Positions 34,864 to 44,437 of a stretch of DNA of 64,000 nt are shown here, piece by piece (position 1 is the stretch's first letter; the number at the start of each line of letters is the position of its first letter). The notes beneath the pieces were generated by a model. The model had not been told where the DNA came from, searched no databases, and saw only the letters and a list, made by a program, of their open reading frames with translations. The position numbers and the translations under genes are program-made. This DNA is from a bacterium (GTDB taxonomy: Bacteria > Zhuqueibacterota > Zhuqueibacteria > Zhuqueibacterales > Zhuqueibacteraceae), in NCBI GenBank assembly GCA_023150945.1, contig JAKLJX010000011.1, forward strand, positions 165,836 through 229,835. Reading direction: 5' to 3'.

Positions 34864-35484
34864 CTAATATCCCAACACATTGATCGTCACCCTCGCCGCC
34901 CAGGTTTTGAAGCCCGCCTCGCCGTCGAAATATTCCTCATTCGGACTTCCCCACGTGAAATTACCTTCTACGCTCCAATGCTTGGAAAACTCGTAGCCCG
35001 CGCCGAGCGCCAAGCCCGAGCCGGTAAATCCGTCGAAATCCTTTTCAAAAGGCGCACTGAAAGTGGAAAATCCCAGACCCGCAGTGAGGTAGGGCGACGG
35101 GCCTTGCGGCTGGAAATAGTAGGCCACGCCCAAACCGCCAATGCCGTCGGCAAACGTGTAGCTTTGGCTGGATCCGTCGGCGTATTCATAGGTGTGGCCG
35201 AACCAGGCCACTTTGCTTATCCAAAAGAGCGCCACCTGGTTGCTCGGCGCATAGCCGATCTTGAAATCCGTCATGAGCGCAAATTTCTTTTCTCGGTTCA
35301 TTTCTGAATCCGAGTTCGAGCCGAAATCGGAAAATGTGGTATAGGGCTTGTAGGTTGCCAGCCCGCCGCCGGCGCCAATGCCGAGAATGAAGCCCTTGCG
35401 CTGCCCGTCCCAGGCAAAGGACGGCGAGATGAAACTGACCAACATCCCAATGATCAAAACCAGAACGGATGCGTTGCGCTTCAT
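34864..35484 (-). CDS. Outer-membrane beta-barrel protein (OmpW/opacity-like)
   Basis: A 206-residue protein with signal peptide (MKRNASVLVLIIGMLVSFISPSFA) and alternating amphipathic strands (GFILGIGAGGGLATYKPYTT, ALMTDFKIGYAPSNQVALF, SPYLTAGLGFSTFS, GLALGAGYEFSKHWSVEGNFTWG) typical of an eight-stranded barrel. GGAGGA precedes ATG 35484. It is 64 nt upstream of the small protein at 34371, so the two may share a transcript. The 315 bp on its 5' side to the next gene (35485-35799) contain no gene that I can support. Confidence 0.75.
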   Translation of the reverse strand: MKRNASVLVLIIGMLVSFISPSFAWDGQRKGFILGIGAGGGLATYKPYTTFSDFGSNSDSEMNREKKFALMTDFKIGYAPSNQVALFWISKVAWFGHTYEYADGSSQSYTFADGIGGLGVAYYFQPQGPSPYLTAGLGFSTFSAPFEKDFDGFTGSGLALGAGYEFSKHWSVEGNFTWGSPNEEYFDGEAGFKTWAARVTINVLGY

Positions 35485-35799
35485 GAGCTCCTCCGTGATA
35501 CGAAATTCATACGGTTGATGAAGAGTAAACAATCTGTGGGACTCTTGCCCATGAGCAATCAAACCTTATGCCAGGCTGACGACGATGATTCGGCGATCGA
35601 CAGCAGTCTGAAATCAATGGGTTTAGTTTTGGGGGCGGGAAATCGTGTATAGGCAGTAAAGGTGTCGAAATGTCGGCTTTTCTCAACGCCAGAGTCGGAA
35701 AGAAGAAACATTGGTGGGGTGTGAATGACGAGGGATGCAGTCGAACGCGGCGGGAAAAGGCGCTTGCAGCGAACCCCTCACCCGATCATCGCCGGCATT

Positions 35800-38289
35800 T
35801 TATCGCACCGGCAAATACACACTAAACACCGTCCCCAGCCCAGGCGTGCTTTCGACTTCGATATGCCCGTGGTGGCCGTCGACGATTTTTTTGACCATTG
35901 CGAGACCCAGGCCGGTGCCGTTTTCGGTGGCGGTGAATTCCGGCGCGAAGATCTTGGTGAGCATGTCCGGCGGCATGCCTTTGCCGGTATCGCTGATCTC
36001 GATGACGGCGTAATCGCGCGGCCCAGGCGCCACGGCGACGAGGTGCAAGTCTTTGGTGGTATTGGCGCTGATCGTGATCCTGCCGCCGCGGGGCATGGCA
36101 TTGACGGCGTTCGAGATGAGATTTTCGAGCAGCACTTTGATTTGATCCGGATCCATGCTGCCCGTCTCATCCTGGCCGTTGAGCTTGAGCTCGAGTTCAA
36201 CGTCGGGCGGGAGGTTCTTGGAAAGGTGTTGCACGGTGTCGCGCAGGAAGGGATGCAGCTCCGTTTCGGTCAGGTGCAGCTTTTCGAGATTGACCAGCTT
36301 CATGAAATTGCGCGTCATCAGCCGCAGCGCTTCGATGCGTTCGATGATCCTGGCGGAGTAGCCGTCGTAAACCGCGGCCGCTTCCGGTGAGCGCGCGCGA
36401 TATTCCATTTGCAGGCGCTGCTGCGTGAGCAGAATGCTGGTGAGCGGGTTCTTGATGTCATGCGCGATACGCTGCGCCATTTTGCCCCAGGTTTTGGCCT
36501 GGTGAATTTCCAAGTCAACGGATTTATCGAGCACTTGCACCAGCCAATGCGGCCGGGAACGGCCTTTGATTGGCAGCGGATCCGCGATCACATGAACCAC
36601 GCGCTCGCTTTGTTCCGGAGGACACGTGATTTTGGTTTCGTGGCGATGATAAGGTGCTTGCAGCGCGGCCCGCAAAAAGGCCAGCAATTCGTCATGATTC
36701 AAAACTTCGGTGAAATGGCGATCCTGCAAGGATTTCGGTTCAGCCTGCTGCATGCAGGAAAAGAGCCGATGATTGCACCGCAAGATGCGGCCATCGGGCC
36801 GGAGAAACAGCAAGCCGCGGGAGTCGTTTGCAAAGACGAAATCCTGTAAAGCCCCCGTTAAGCGTGAACGCCCCCGCATTCGGATGACAGCGCCGGTCAT
36901 CATCACGGCAAGAACGAGCGCGGTAATTGCCAGAGCAGGCCTGCCATAGCGGTACCACAGGTGAAATTCGTTCTTGGTCATGCGCAGCAAGGTGATCTTG
37001 TCATCAAAAGCAACGAGGAGGCACGACGGTTCCCCGACTTCCTTTCGCATTCCGCCCAAATACTTTGCGCCACTCATGAACGCGCGGATTTCGAGATCGG
37101 GCCCCAGCACGTAGAGCGTCTTGTCATTATGCGCGACAATCTCATTCAGCCCGTCGCCATCAGAATCGGACAAGAGGGCCAGTGAAAATTCCCCGAAAGC
37201 AAGCTGATGGCGTTTGAGCAATCGGAAGGTGCGATCCATTACCCAAATTTCGTCGGGGTGGCGGAGCGCTACGATCTCGAACTTGCCATCGCGGTCGAAA
37301 TCTGCGATCACATGGCCACGAAACTGATCGGGGAATTCAATTTTTTGAAGGCTGCGCCAGGTTCCGGCTTCAATGATTTCAAAACTCGACTTCAGCGGAT
37401 CTTGGGCGGCAAGCGTGCTGCTGCGGACAATGAATTCACGCCGGCTATCGCCATCAAAATCAGCAGAATTCAAACTGACCAGGCTCCAGGTTTTGCCATA
37501 TTGTTTTGACCACACGATCTCAATTGGGATGGCAAGCTTGAAAGCGATCAGGTAGGAGTGTTGATCATCAAATCCTCCAGCTTGTGCCCCATTATTGGGC
37601 GAAAAGCTTCGCACCAGAACCTCGCTGACGCCATCGTTATTGAAATCATCGCAGTAACTGTCCATTATCATGGCGCCAACCAGTTTTTGTGCCAGCAATT
37701 GGCCCTCCGGCAACGAATGAACGAGTATTCCTCGCGGTGCACGAGCCAAGCCGGTACGGATTACAGTCACCAGATCATTCCGGCCATCTTGATTGACATC
37801 GGCAAGATGGTAATCTGTAATCGCAGGATCCCATTCCAGTTCACCCTCCGGTTCGTGCCGGGGATAGCCGTTGACAAGAAAAAAGGAAAACAGCTTGCGG
37901 CCATCGGTGGCAATAAAACTCACAAATAGAGAATCATTGCGCAGAAGCGTCACAACCAATTCTTGCTTGTTGTCGCGATTCCAATCCAGGCATCTGACGT
38001 CCCAAATCAACGCCGGAAAGTTGACTTGTTCAACGATGAGATCGGCGTGGGTCCGGATTTGCAGAAAACTCGAGCGTGTGCCGGTGACGGCGTCTGTGGC
38101 ATTATGGATTTTCAGGATCTCATAGTGGCCGTCCCCGTTCAAATCTTCCAGAATAACGGAGGGATCATATGCGGCGACGCTCTCCAGCTTGAAAGGAAAG
38201 TCGTTCGAATCCACTGAATGCTGAAGAACTTGCGAGCAACCGCTGATCCACAAAGCCAAAAGCAGACTTCGCGCGCGCCGGCATGCCAT
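35800..38289 (-). CDS. NtrB-like histidine kinase with a seven-blade FG-GAP/VCBS beta-propeller sensor
   Basis: An 829-residue protein. It starts with a lipoprotein-like signal (ALWISGCSQ, Cys18). The next 430 residues have seven Asp-rich calcium-loop motifs, at about residues 49, 102, 163, 214, 277, 330 and 375 (such as DLNGDGHYEI, DVNQDGRNDL, DFNNDGVSEV, DSDGDGLNEI), as in integrin-type seven-blade propellers. A membrane helix (about 451-468), a PAS-like domain (480-590) and a kinase core with His610 (IAHDIKNPLTSI), ENLISNAVNAMP, DTGKGMPPD and GTGLGLAM follow. It probably senses a surface ligand. Its likely partner is the NtrC-type regulator at 39394 on the same strand, 1.1 kb away. Confidence 0.85.
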   Translation of the reverse strand: MACRRARSLLLALWISGCSQVLQHSVDSNDFPFKLESVAAYDPSVILEDLNGDGHYEILKIHNATDAVTGTRSSFLQIRTHADLIVEQVNFPALIWDVRCLDWNRDNKQELVVTLLRNDSLFVSFIATDGRKLFSFFLVNGYPRHEPEGELEWDPAITDYHLADVNQDGRNDLVTVIRTGLARAPRGILVHSLPEGQLLAQKLVGAMIMDSYCDDFNNDGVSEVLVRSFSPNNGAQAGGFDDQHSYLIAFKLAIPIEIVWSKQYGKTWSLVSLNSADFDGDSRREFIVRSSTLAAQDPLKSSFEIIEAGTWRSLQKIEFPDQFRGHVIADFDRDGKFEIVALRHPDEIWVMDRTFRLLKRHQLAFGEFSLALLSDSDGDGLNEIVAHNDKTLYVLGPDLEIRAFMSGAKYLGGMRKEVGEPSCLLVAFDDKITLLRMTKNEFHLWYRYGRPALAITALVLAVMMTGAVIRMRGRSRLTGALQDFVFANDSRGLLFLRPDGRILRCNHRLFSCMQQAEPKSLQDRHFTEVLNHDELLAFLRAALQAPYHRHETKITCPPEQSERVVHVIADPLPIKGRSRPHWLVQVLDKSVDLEIHQAKTWGKMAQRIAHDIKNPLTSILLTQQRLQMEYRARSPEAAAVYDGYSARIIERIEALRLMTRNFMKLVNLEKLHLTETELHPFLRDTVQHLSKNLPPDVELELKLNGQDETGSMDPDQIKVLLENLISNAVNAMPRGGRITISANTTKDLHLVAVAPGPRDYAVIEISDTGKGMPPDMLTKIFAPEFTATENGTGLGLAMVKKIVDGHHGHIEVESTPGLGTVFSVYLPVR

Positions 38290-38547
38290 GATGACCCCGT
38301 TTGGATGTGCCCTAGATTGTAGTATTGAATTCGAGTGGGATCGCAAGTCCTGGGTGTCAGCAAGGAGGCTGAACTGGAGAGCAAAGTAGGACAATTGGGC
38401 AGGAAGTCAAGCGGTTTTATTGGCTGTGACTGAAGGCGGTGGCGGCAAAATGAGTGGTTGACATAGAGTGAGCAATTCACTAAAATAAGCGAGTAATCTG
38501 GTTGAAGGTGGTTCAAATCAGAAGCATGGAGAATAGTGGGATGCTTC

Positions 38548-38802
38548 ATGCGAGATGAACGCAAGCGCGCCGAAAATGAGCGCAAATTTACGGCATGGGA
38601 TGAGTTGCCCGACGGCGGCCGCCGCTATTTCTTCGTAGTCGCAGGCCATCACGGTTGGAGCGCGCGCTATGTCAAGGAGGTGGATGCTTTCGAGGAGACG
38701 ATGAAGTTCTATCAAGAGATTTATGATCATCTCGGCCGGCTGATCGAAATTCACGAAAAGTATCCGATTGACAAGGGACACATTAGAACCTCTGGAGCTT
38801 GA
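38548..38802 (+). CDS. Small conserved-looking protein, unknown function (pair member 1)
   Basis: An 84-residue soluble protein. WDELPDGGRRYFFVV, GWSARYVKEVD, FYQEIYDHLGRLIEIHEKYP are strand-turn-helix segments seen in a widespread hypothetical family, here used only as a pattern impression. It is directly followed by another small gene (38805) with a 2-nt gap, which suggests a functional pair. A toxin-antitoxin role is possible but no known toxin motif is seen. Start ATG 38548; GTG 38536 is an alternative. Confidence 0.5.
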   Translation: MRDERKRAENERKFTAWDELPDGGRRYFFVVAGHHGWSARYVKEVDAFEETMKFYQEIYDHLGRLIEIHEKYPIDKGHIRTSGA

Positions 38803-38804
38803 AC

Positions 38805-39080
38805 ATGATAATCACACGCCGCGAAGTGGCTGAAAAACTCATCGCCTTTCTCCAGCATCGCTTGACCCTGGCTGATTTGGTAACTTGGGCGGAGTGGGCG
38901 ACCATGGAAGCGGATTTCGATGAGCGCGATTTCAATACGCTGCGGGATATCGTTAGCCGTCTGGGAGTGGCGGATGTCAAGGCGTTTGGACTGAGTTGGA
39001 GGGATTGCGAGGATTTCTTGTCACGGCTGGGATATCACATCAGCCTCACGGTCTCGGAGCAAGCCAGCGCGACAGCTTGA
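38805..39080 (+). CDS. Small helical protein, unknown function (pair member 2)
   Basis: A 91-residue, largely helical protein (REVAEKLIAFLQHRLTLADLVTWAEWATMEADFDERDFNTLRDIVSRLGVADVKAFGLSWRDCEDFLSRLGY). The GGAG at 38794 supports ATG 38805. Its small size, translational coupling to the upstream gene and acidic helices fit an antitoxin or a small adaptor, but no DNA-binding motif is seen. Function unknown. Confidence 0.5.
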   Translation: MIITRREVAEKLIAFLQHRLTLADLVTWAEWATMEADFDERDFNTLRDIVSRLGVADVKAFGLSWRDCEDFLSRLGYHISLTVSEQASATA

Positions 39081-39130
39081 TGCTGGTGCAGCAAAAGCAT
39101 TCGCAAGTTTGAGGCGTGAAAGAGCGCTTT

Positions 39131-39349
39131 CTACACGGTTTTTTCGTGTTCCTCTCGCGGCGACGCATATCCATATTTTGCTTTGAGTCGCTGAATCAAC
39201 TCATGCTCCTGCGCCGTTACGTCTTCACCCAATTCGGGGGCCAGGTCGTGCGTCGCCCACCATTCGCGCTCCTCGTCTTCCGACGCGAATTTTGGAATTT
39301 GGTCCAGAGAATGCACAAGTATGCGGGGCGCTTTCTTGTTCTGCTTCAT
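39131..39349 (-). CDS. Small CopG/BrnA-like antitoxin-type protein, unproven
   Basis: A 72-residue protein whose N-terminal half (IPKFASEDEEREWWATHDLA) matches the start of CopG-type antitoxins ('iPxFxsexEExxFWxxHD'). The C-terminal half lacks the usual ribbon-helix-helix and differs from the family. AGAGGA precedes ATG 39349. No toxin gene sits beside it. It follows the NtrC-type gene by 44 nt on the same strand and may simply be a co-transcribed small protein. Confidence 0.45.
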   Translation of the reverse strand: MKQNKKAPRILVHSLDQIPKFASEDEEREWWATHDLAPELGEDVTAQEHELIQRLKAKYGYASPREEHEKTV

Positions 39350-39393
39350 CGGGTCCTCTATTTTTTCGATACTGACGACGCTGGCTTGCATTC

Positions 39394-40758
39394 TCACTTT
39401 TTTATCCCCAACACCTGCATCTTCTTCCACAGCGACGTCCGGTTAATGCCGAGCGCTTCGGCGGTTACCATGATTTCCCAGTCATGTTCATTCAGCTTCT
39501 TCAGGATGAATGCGCGCTCGAACGCGGCGCGGGCTTCTTCCAACGTTTGTTCGCGCGGGGTTGATTTTGCTGCGGGCGGTTGCGGCATTGGCGTTTTTAA
39601 TGCTTCACGCAGCAGGGTGGCATCGATCGTCCGCTCGAACGAAAGCACGGCGGCGCGCTCGATCACGTTATTCAGCTCACGCACATTTCCCGGCCAATCA
39701 TGATTTTGCAGCAGCGGCCAAACATTGCCGGCAAAGCGCTTTTGTGAAAGGCCCTGCCCGCGGCAAATCTCCTCCAAAAAGAACTCCGCCAGCGGTTGAA
39801 TATCCTCCTTGCGTTCGCGCAGCGGGGGCACGTGAATGGGTATGACGTTCAAGCGATAGTACAAATCACTGCGGAAATTGCCGTTTTCGATTTCCTGCTG
39901 CAAATCTTTGTTGGTCGCGGCAACGAGACGGACATCCACCTGGCGCGTCTCCGCACTGCCCAGCATGCTGACGGCGCCGTCTTCGAGCACGCGCAGCACT
40001 TTGGCCTGCATCATCAGACTCATGTCGGCAATCTCGTCTAAAAACAGCGTGCCGCGATGCGCCTGCTGCAACCTGCCGGGATGATCGTGATCCGCGCCGC
40101 TGAAAGCGCCCTTTTTATAGCCGAACAACTCGCTTTCAATCAACGTTTCCGGAATTGCGGAGCAGTTCATGGCAGCGAAGGGAAACTCGGCGCGGCGGCT
40201 GTTGTAGTGAATCGCACGCGCAACCAAATCCTTGCCGGCGCCGCTCTCACCGGTGATCAGCACTTTGCTGTCGACTTTCGCGGCGCGCTCGATCAGCGCA
40301 AACACATTTTGCATTTTTTCGTCGCGGCCAATCATGCGGTAACGCTGCTTGACTTCGGCGAGCAGGTGATCGCGCTGCTCGCGCAGCCGGCTGGTGTGTA
40401 GCGCGTTGCGGAGGGTCAACAGCATGCGTTCCGCTTCCAGCGGCTTTTCGATGAAATCATAGGCCCCCAGCTTGGTCGCCTCCACCGCGCTGCCAATCGT
40501 GCCATGCAGGCTGATCATGATCACCGGCAGGTCCGGTTTCAGGCTCATGCTCTGCCTGAGCACCTCCAGCCCGTTCAGGCGCGGCATCTGCAAATCAAGC
40601 AGCACGGCGTCCACCTTTTCGTGAGATAAAATATCCAGCGCCTCCTTGCCGTCGCGCGCCTCGCGGCAGGCGTATTTGTGGTATTCCAGAATCTCCCGCA
40701 CGCTCTCGCGCAGGTGGGGATCGTCATCGACGATCAGGATCACGGCCGAGTGGTTCAT
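39394..40758 (-). CDS. NtrC-family sigma54-dependent response regulator
   Basis: A 454-residue protein with three parts. Receiver: ILIVDDDPHLRESV, phospho-acceptor Asp in AVLLDLQMPRLNG, Lys in DFIEKPLE. AAA+ domain: Walker A ITGESGAGKDLVAR, GAFSGA loop (canonical GAFTGA for sigma54 contact), Walker B GTLFLDEIADM, sensor region LVAATNKDL. Fis-type helix-turn-helix: EIMVTAEALGINRTSLWKKM. ATG 40758 gives MNHSAVILIVDDD. It is the probable partner of the propeller kinase (35800), with a small gene between them on the same strand and two small genes on the opposite strand. It would drive sigma54 promoters, which I could not locate. Confidence 0.92.
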   Translation of the reverse strand: MNHSAVILIVDDDPHLRESVREILEYHKYACREARDGKEALDILSHEKVDAVLLDLQMPRLNGLEVLRQSMSLKPDLPVIMISLHGTIGSAVEATKLGAYDFIEKPLEAERMLLTLRNALHTSRLREQRDHLLAEVKQRYRMIGRDEKMQNVFALIERAAKVDSKVLITGESGAGKDLVARAIHYNSRRAEFPFAAMNCSAIPETLIESELFGYKKGAFSGADHDHPGRLQQAHRGTLFLDEIADMSLMMQAKVLRVLEDGAVSMLGSAETRQVDVRLVAATNKDLQQEIENGNFRSDLYYRLNVIPIHVPPLRERKEDIQPLAEFFLEEICRGQGLSQKRFAGNVWPLLQNHDWPGNVRELNNVIERAAVLSFERTIDATLLREALKTPMPQPPAAKSTPREQTLEEARAAFERAFILKKLNEHDWEIMVTAEALGINRTSLWKKMQVLGIKK

Positions 40759-41211
40759 GGTTTCACCGTGGTTCAGTTGCCAAAAGGAAACGCAGCGTTG
40801 ACGGCTTGCAACCGGCAGCAGGCCAAACCGGACAAAAATGGCCATTCGCCCCGCCAATTGCAAGGGGGATGCCGTCCGCCGGCTGACAGAATTCTCTTGT
40901 TCCGCTGCCGGCAAGGATTATATTGGCGCATCGGGGTCGCGCGAATCAACTCGACTCACTCTTCTTCGCTCCTCCATCCTCGAGCCAGCATCGAAGCCCC
41001 GCCCATTTTCCCATTCTGAGTTTCTCGCCGCCGCACGCCGCGCTGTTTTCGTTCCTTGACAGGAAGCATGCGACATGGTGACGTATTTCCCTGCGCCGGC
41101 GGATTCCGTCCGTTCTGCTGTTGCCAATTGCTGCTGAAGAAGATGCCCACTCATATCCTGCACGACCGTTCTTCAGCCCGGCTTTTTTCTCATGCGCGAA
41201 GGTAGGTGAAC
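40759..41211. other. 453-bp intergenic region without a supported gene
   Basis: It is between the NtrC-type gene (divergent) and the secreted propeller gene at 41212. I found no convincing reading frame, repeat or terminator. It should contain the promoters of both neighbours; no clear sigma54 -24/-12 element (GG-N10-GC with context) was found by eye. Confidence 0.5.
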
Positions 41212-42822
41212 ATGTTTGATCGGCCGCCATTTGCAGTTCTCACTGTCTGTGCCGTCTGCATGCTGACGGTTGCCAGCGTTGGTGGCCGCTGTTTGCCCGA
41301 CTCGGGCACGGCGGATGATTTGGCGCAGGGCCTGGTATTTGACCGCGCCCCCCACGCCATGACGGCACTGGCCAAGCCCGGCCATCTGCAGGCCGTTGTG
41401 GATCCACAGTTTCACACCGTGCTGCGGCGCATTTCAGACGTGGAGGCCACGACTTCCGGCGACAATGCCATCATCATGCCCATGTATTTCACCATGCCGG
41501 CCTGGAATGCCGACGAATCCCTGTTGATTCTTTGGCAACGCGGCGTGGGGCACAATCTGCATGACGGCCGCACCTACCGATTTTTGCGCACGCTCGATAT
41601 CCGGCCGCGCGATCTCGAACACGTCGCCTGGCACGCGAGCGATCCGCATTTGCTGTTCTACCCGCAAGCCTTCAAGTTGGGGCCGTTCTATCGCGATTTC
41701 ATCCGCTACAATGTCGTTTCCGGACAGCGCGACACGCTGCGCAGCTTCACTGACATTGTCAAAACCGGCTATGGTTTCAGCTTTGGCTCAGACCCGGGCT
41801 ATTCCTGCTGGGATTCCAAGATTTTTGGATTCGCCGATACGGAAAATCGTTTGACCTTCGCCTATGATCTGCAACGCAATCGCGTGGGCGCCATTCGCCA
41901 CGGCAATTGCAGCAGAGCCGCGGCGCCTGCGCCGAGCGGAAAGCTGTTCTATTTCGAAGGCGAGGTCGTCGATTTCGAGATGCAAACCGTACGCACGCTC
42001 GATCTGTTTGATCCCACCGAGCATGCCGCCCTCGGCCGGTTGGCAAATGGGCATGATGCCTATTTCACCGTTGCCTACACTGCGGGCAAGCACAGCGGCG
42101 TCGGCTCGCTGGTTGCACATGATCTCACCGACGGCAGCCACCGCGTCATCGTTGGTCCCGCAACCGGTTATCCCTATCCGCCCTCCGGCACGTACATTTC
42201 CGCACTGATTTTTCGGCACCCCGGCTGGGTGGTGGTGTCCATCGTCGGATTCGCTGCCGATGGTAGCGAGGTGTTGGACAATGAAATTCTGTTGATCAAT
42301 ACCGCGCCGGGCGGCAAAGTCTGTCGCGTCGCGCATCATCGCTCGCGCGGCCGGCTGGGTCCGATGGGCTATTGGGCTGAGCCGCATGCCGTGCCCAGTC
42401 CGAGCGGAACTCGCATTCTGTTTGGCAGCGACTGGGAAGGCGGGAGCTCGGTGGATACCTATGTCGTCGAGCTGCCGTCCTACCGGCCCGATTCCAGCGC
42501 GGTGCGTGCCGGCGTGACGACTCCCGCGGTCACCACGCCTGCGCTGCTCATGGCATTGTCGCAAAACTTTCCCAATCCCTTCAATCCCGCCACAACCATC
42601 GAGTATTCCCTGTCGCGACCGGCCAATGTTGCAATGACCATCATCGATCCGCTCGGCCGTGCGGTGCGCACTTTGGTAAAAGCGCGGCGGCCCGCCGGGC
42701 AGTTTCGCGAGGTCTGGGACGGTTGTGATGAACAGGGCCGGCCGGTTGCCAGTGGGGTCTATATTTGCCGGCTGCAGTGCGAACGTTCAATCAGGCAATG
42801 CAAGCTCATTCGCCTGCGCTAG
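41212..42822 (+). CDS. Secreted WD40/TolB-like propeller protein with C-terminal sorting domain
   Basis: A 536-residue protein. Signal peptide (FAVLTVCAVCMLTVASVGGRC) is followed by repeated strand modules with Asp/Trp/His patterns (DNAIIMPMYFTMPAWNADESLLILWQR, LEHVAWHASDPHLLFYPQAF, YFTVAYTAGKHSGVGSLVAHDL) as in TolB/WD40-like propellers. The last 85 residues are the FlgD-Ig sorting domain (ALSQNFPNPFNPATTIEYSL, LGRAVRTLVKARRP, KLIRLR). AGGTAGGTGA precedes ATG 41212. Ligand unknown. Confidence 0.75.
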   Translation: MFDRPPFAVLTVCAVCMLTVASVGGRCLPDSGTADDLAQGLVFDRAPHAMTALAKPGHLQAVVDPQFHTVLRRISDVEATTSGDNAIIMPMYFTMPAWNADESLLILWQRGVGHNLHDGRTYRFLRTLDIRPRDLEHVAWHASDPHLLFYPQAFKLGPFYRDFIRYNVVSGQRDTLRSFTDIVKTGYGFSFGSDPGYSCWDSKIFGFADTENRLTFAYDLQRNRVGAIRHGNCSRAAAPAPSGKLFYFEGEVVDFEMQTVRTLDLFDPTEHAALGRLANGHDAYFTVAYTAGKHSGVGSLVAHDLTDGSHRVIVGPATGYPYPPSGTYISALIFRHPGWVVVSIVGFAADGSEVLDNEILLINTAPGGKVCRVAHHRSRGRLGPMGYWAEPHAVPSPSGTRILFGSDWEGGSSVDTYVVELPSYRPDSSAVRAGVTTPAVTTPALLMALSQNFPNPFNPATTIEYSLSRPANVAMTIIDPLGRAVRTLVKARRPAGQFREVWDGCDEQGRPVASGVYICRLQCERSIRQCKLIRLR

Positions 42823-43036
42823 CAGCCGGGAATCTGCACTGCGCAACCGCGGCATTGCCGTCAGGCTGCGCCGCAGACGGAGAACTGAAATAGCGTTTGC
42901 GCGCAACCGGCGGGTTGTGTATGTTGCGCGCGTTGCCCAATGATCGATTCACAATTCGCTGCACTCCGGTGCGCGCCTGGAGTCGCAGCCGCACCGCAAC
43001 CGACGGAACTCGCAAGCGCGCGAGTTTTGCATTCTC

Positions 43037-44314
43037 ATGAATCTGACCATCAATCCCGTCAGCGCCATTTGGGGCCGGCTGAGTGTTCCCGGCGACAAAT
43101 CCATTTCGCATCGCGCATTGATGCTGGCTGCGGTGGCGGAGGGCGAAAGCCGCATTACCGGTCTCGCGGCCGGCGCAGATGTGCAAAGCACACGGCAATG
43201 CTTGCGGCAACTCGGCGTTGCAATTCAAGCTGAAGGCAACAACATTCTCGTTCATGGCAAGGGATTCTTGGGTTTGCGACCGGCGCCGCAAGCGCTCGAC
43301 GCGGGAAACTCCGGCACCACGATGCGCTTGCTCAGCGGTATTGTGGCAGGATGTCCCTTCACCACCATGATGCACGGCGACGCCTCGCTCAACCGCCGGC
43401 CGATGCAGAGAATCATTGCGCCATTGCAGCGCATGGGCGCCCGCCTCGAATCCTTGCCGGAGGGCACCGCGCCGCTCACCATTCATGGCGGAAATCTGAA
43501 AGGCATTCGTTATGAAATGCCGATGGCCTCGGCACAGGTGAAGAGCTGCATTTTGTTCGCGGGTTTGCAGGCGGAAGGCGAGACCACAGTAATCGAACCG
43601 CTGCCGACGCGCGATCACAGCGAGCGCATGCTGGCCGCCATGGGCGCGGAGTTGCGCGTTACCGCCAATGCCGTGACGATCCGTCCCGGCCGTTTGCGGC
43701 CTGCCATGATCACGGTGCCCGGCGATTTTTCCTCGGCGGCGTTTTTGATCGCAGCAGCGGTGCTGCTGCCCGCCAGCGATTTGCTGCTGGCCAATGTCAA
43801 CGTCAATCCGACGCGCATTGGTTTGCTGCATGTGCTGCAGGAGATGGGCGCGGCCCTCGACCTCGAAGAACTGCCCGGCAGCGGTGGCGAGCCGGTGGCG
43901 CATGTGCGCGCCCGCCACGGCACGCTGCAGGCGGCAAACGTGACGCCGCAGCAGATTCCGCAGTTGATCGATGAGATTCCGATTTTGGCCGTGCTGGCAA
44001 CGCAGGCGGAAGGGCAAACGATCATCACCGGCGCGCAGGAATTGCGCGTGAAGGAGAGCGATCGCCTCGCGGCGCTGGCGGTCAACTTACGGGCGATGGG
44101 AGCAATGGTCGAGGAATTGCCGGATGGTTTGATCATCACCGGGCCGGTGCGGTTGCGCGGCGCGGTAATCGATTCTCATGGCGATCACCGCATTGCCATG
44201 GCCTTTGCGATTGCCGGATTGATCGCGGCTTCACCGGTCACCATTCGGCAAGCCGAGTGTGCGGATATTTCCTTCCCCGGCTTTTTTGATTTGCTGCGCC
44301 GGCATTGCCGGTGA
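43037..44314 (+). CDS. aroA: 3-phosphoshikimate 1-carboxyvinyltransferase (EPSP synthase)
   Basis: A 425-residue enzyme of standard length. It has VPGDKSISHRALMLAAVAEGES, LDAGNSGTTMRLLSG, the shikimate-3-phosphate loop GDASLNRRPMQRIIAPL, DEIPILAVLATQAEG, KESDRLAALA and the C-terminal DHRIAMAFAIAG. It transfers enolpyruvate to shikimate-3-phosphate in aromatic amino acid synthesis. The GNSGTT and RPM signatures are those of the Gram-positive-like/class II-type group. No strong ribosome site precedes the ATG. No other aro genes are in the window. Confidence 0.95.
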   Translation: MNLTINPVSAIWGRLSVPGDKSISHRALMLAAVAEGESRITGLAAGADVQSTRQCLRQLGVAIQAEGNNILVHGKGFLGLRPAPQALDAGNSGTTMRLLSGIVAGCPFTTMMHGDASLNRRPMQRIIAPLQRMGARLESLPEGTAPLTIHGGNLKGIRYEMPMASAQVKSCILFAGLQAEGETTVIEPLPTRDHSERMLAAMGAELRVTANAVTIRPGRLRPAMITVPGDFSSAAFLIAAAVLLPASDLLLANVNVNPTRIGLLHVLQEMGAALDLEELPGSGGEPVAHVRARHGTLQAANVTPQQIPQLIDEIPILAVLATQAEGQTIITGAQELRVKESDRLAALAVNLRAMGAMVEELPDGLIITGPVRLRGAVIDSHGDHRIAMAFAIAGLIAASPVTIRQAECADISFPGFFDLLRRHCR

Positions 44315-44437
44315 ACTGGTTCCGCAGTTCTGTTTGATTCACCCGGATCACCGGCATTCGCGCGCGCGGGAGCAGGCAGGCGTGGTTGGAGTTTCGAATT
44401 TCAGCGCCGGCAGCGCATGCCGGCAGGCGGCAGAAGC

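Noticed and set aside
39131..39349. A type II toxin-antitoxin locus
   Set aside because: Only the first 20 residues resemble CopG-type antitoxins; no toxin gene is adjacent.
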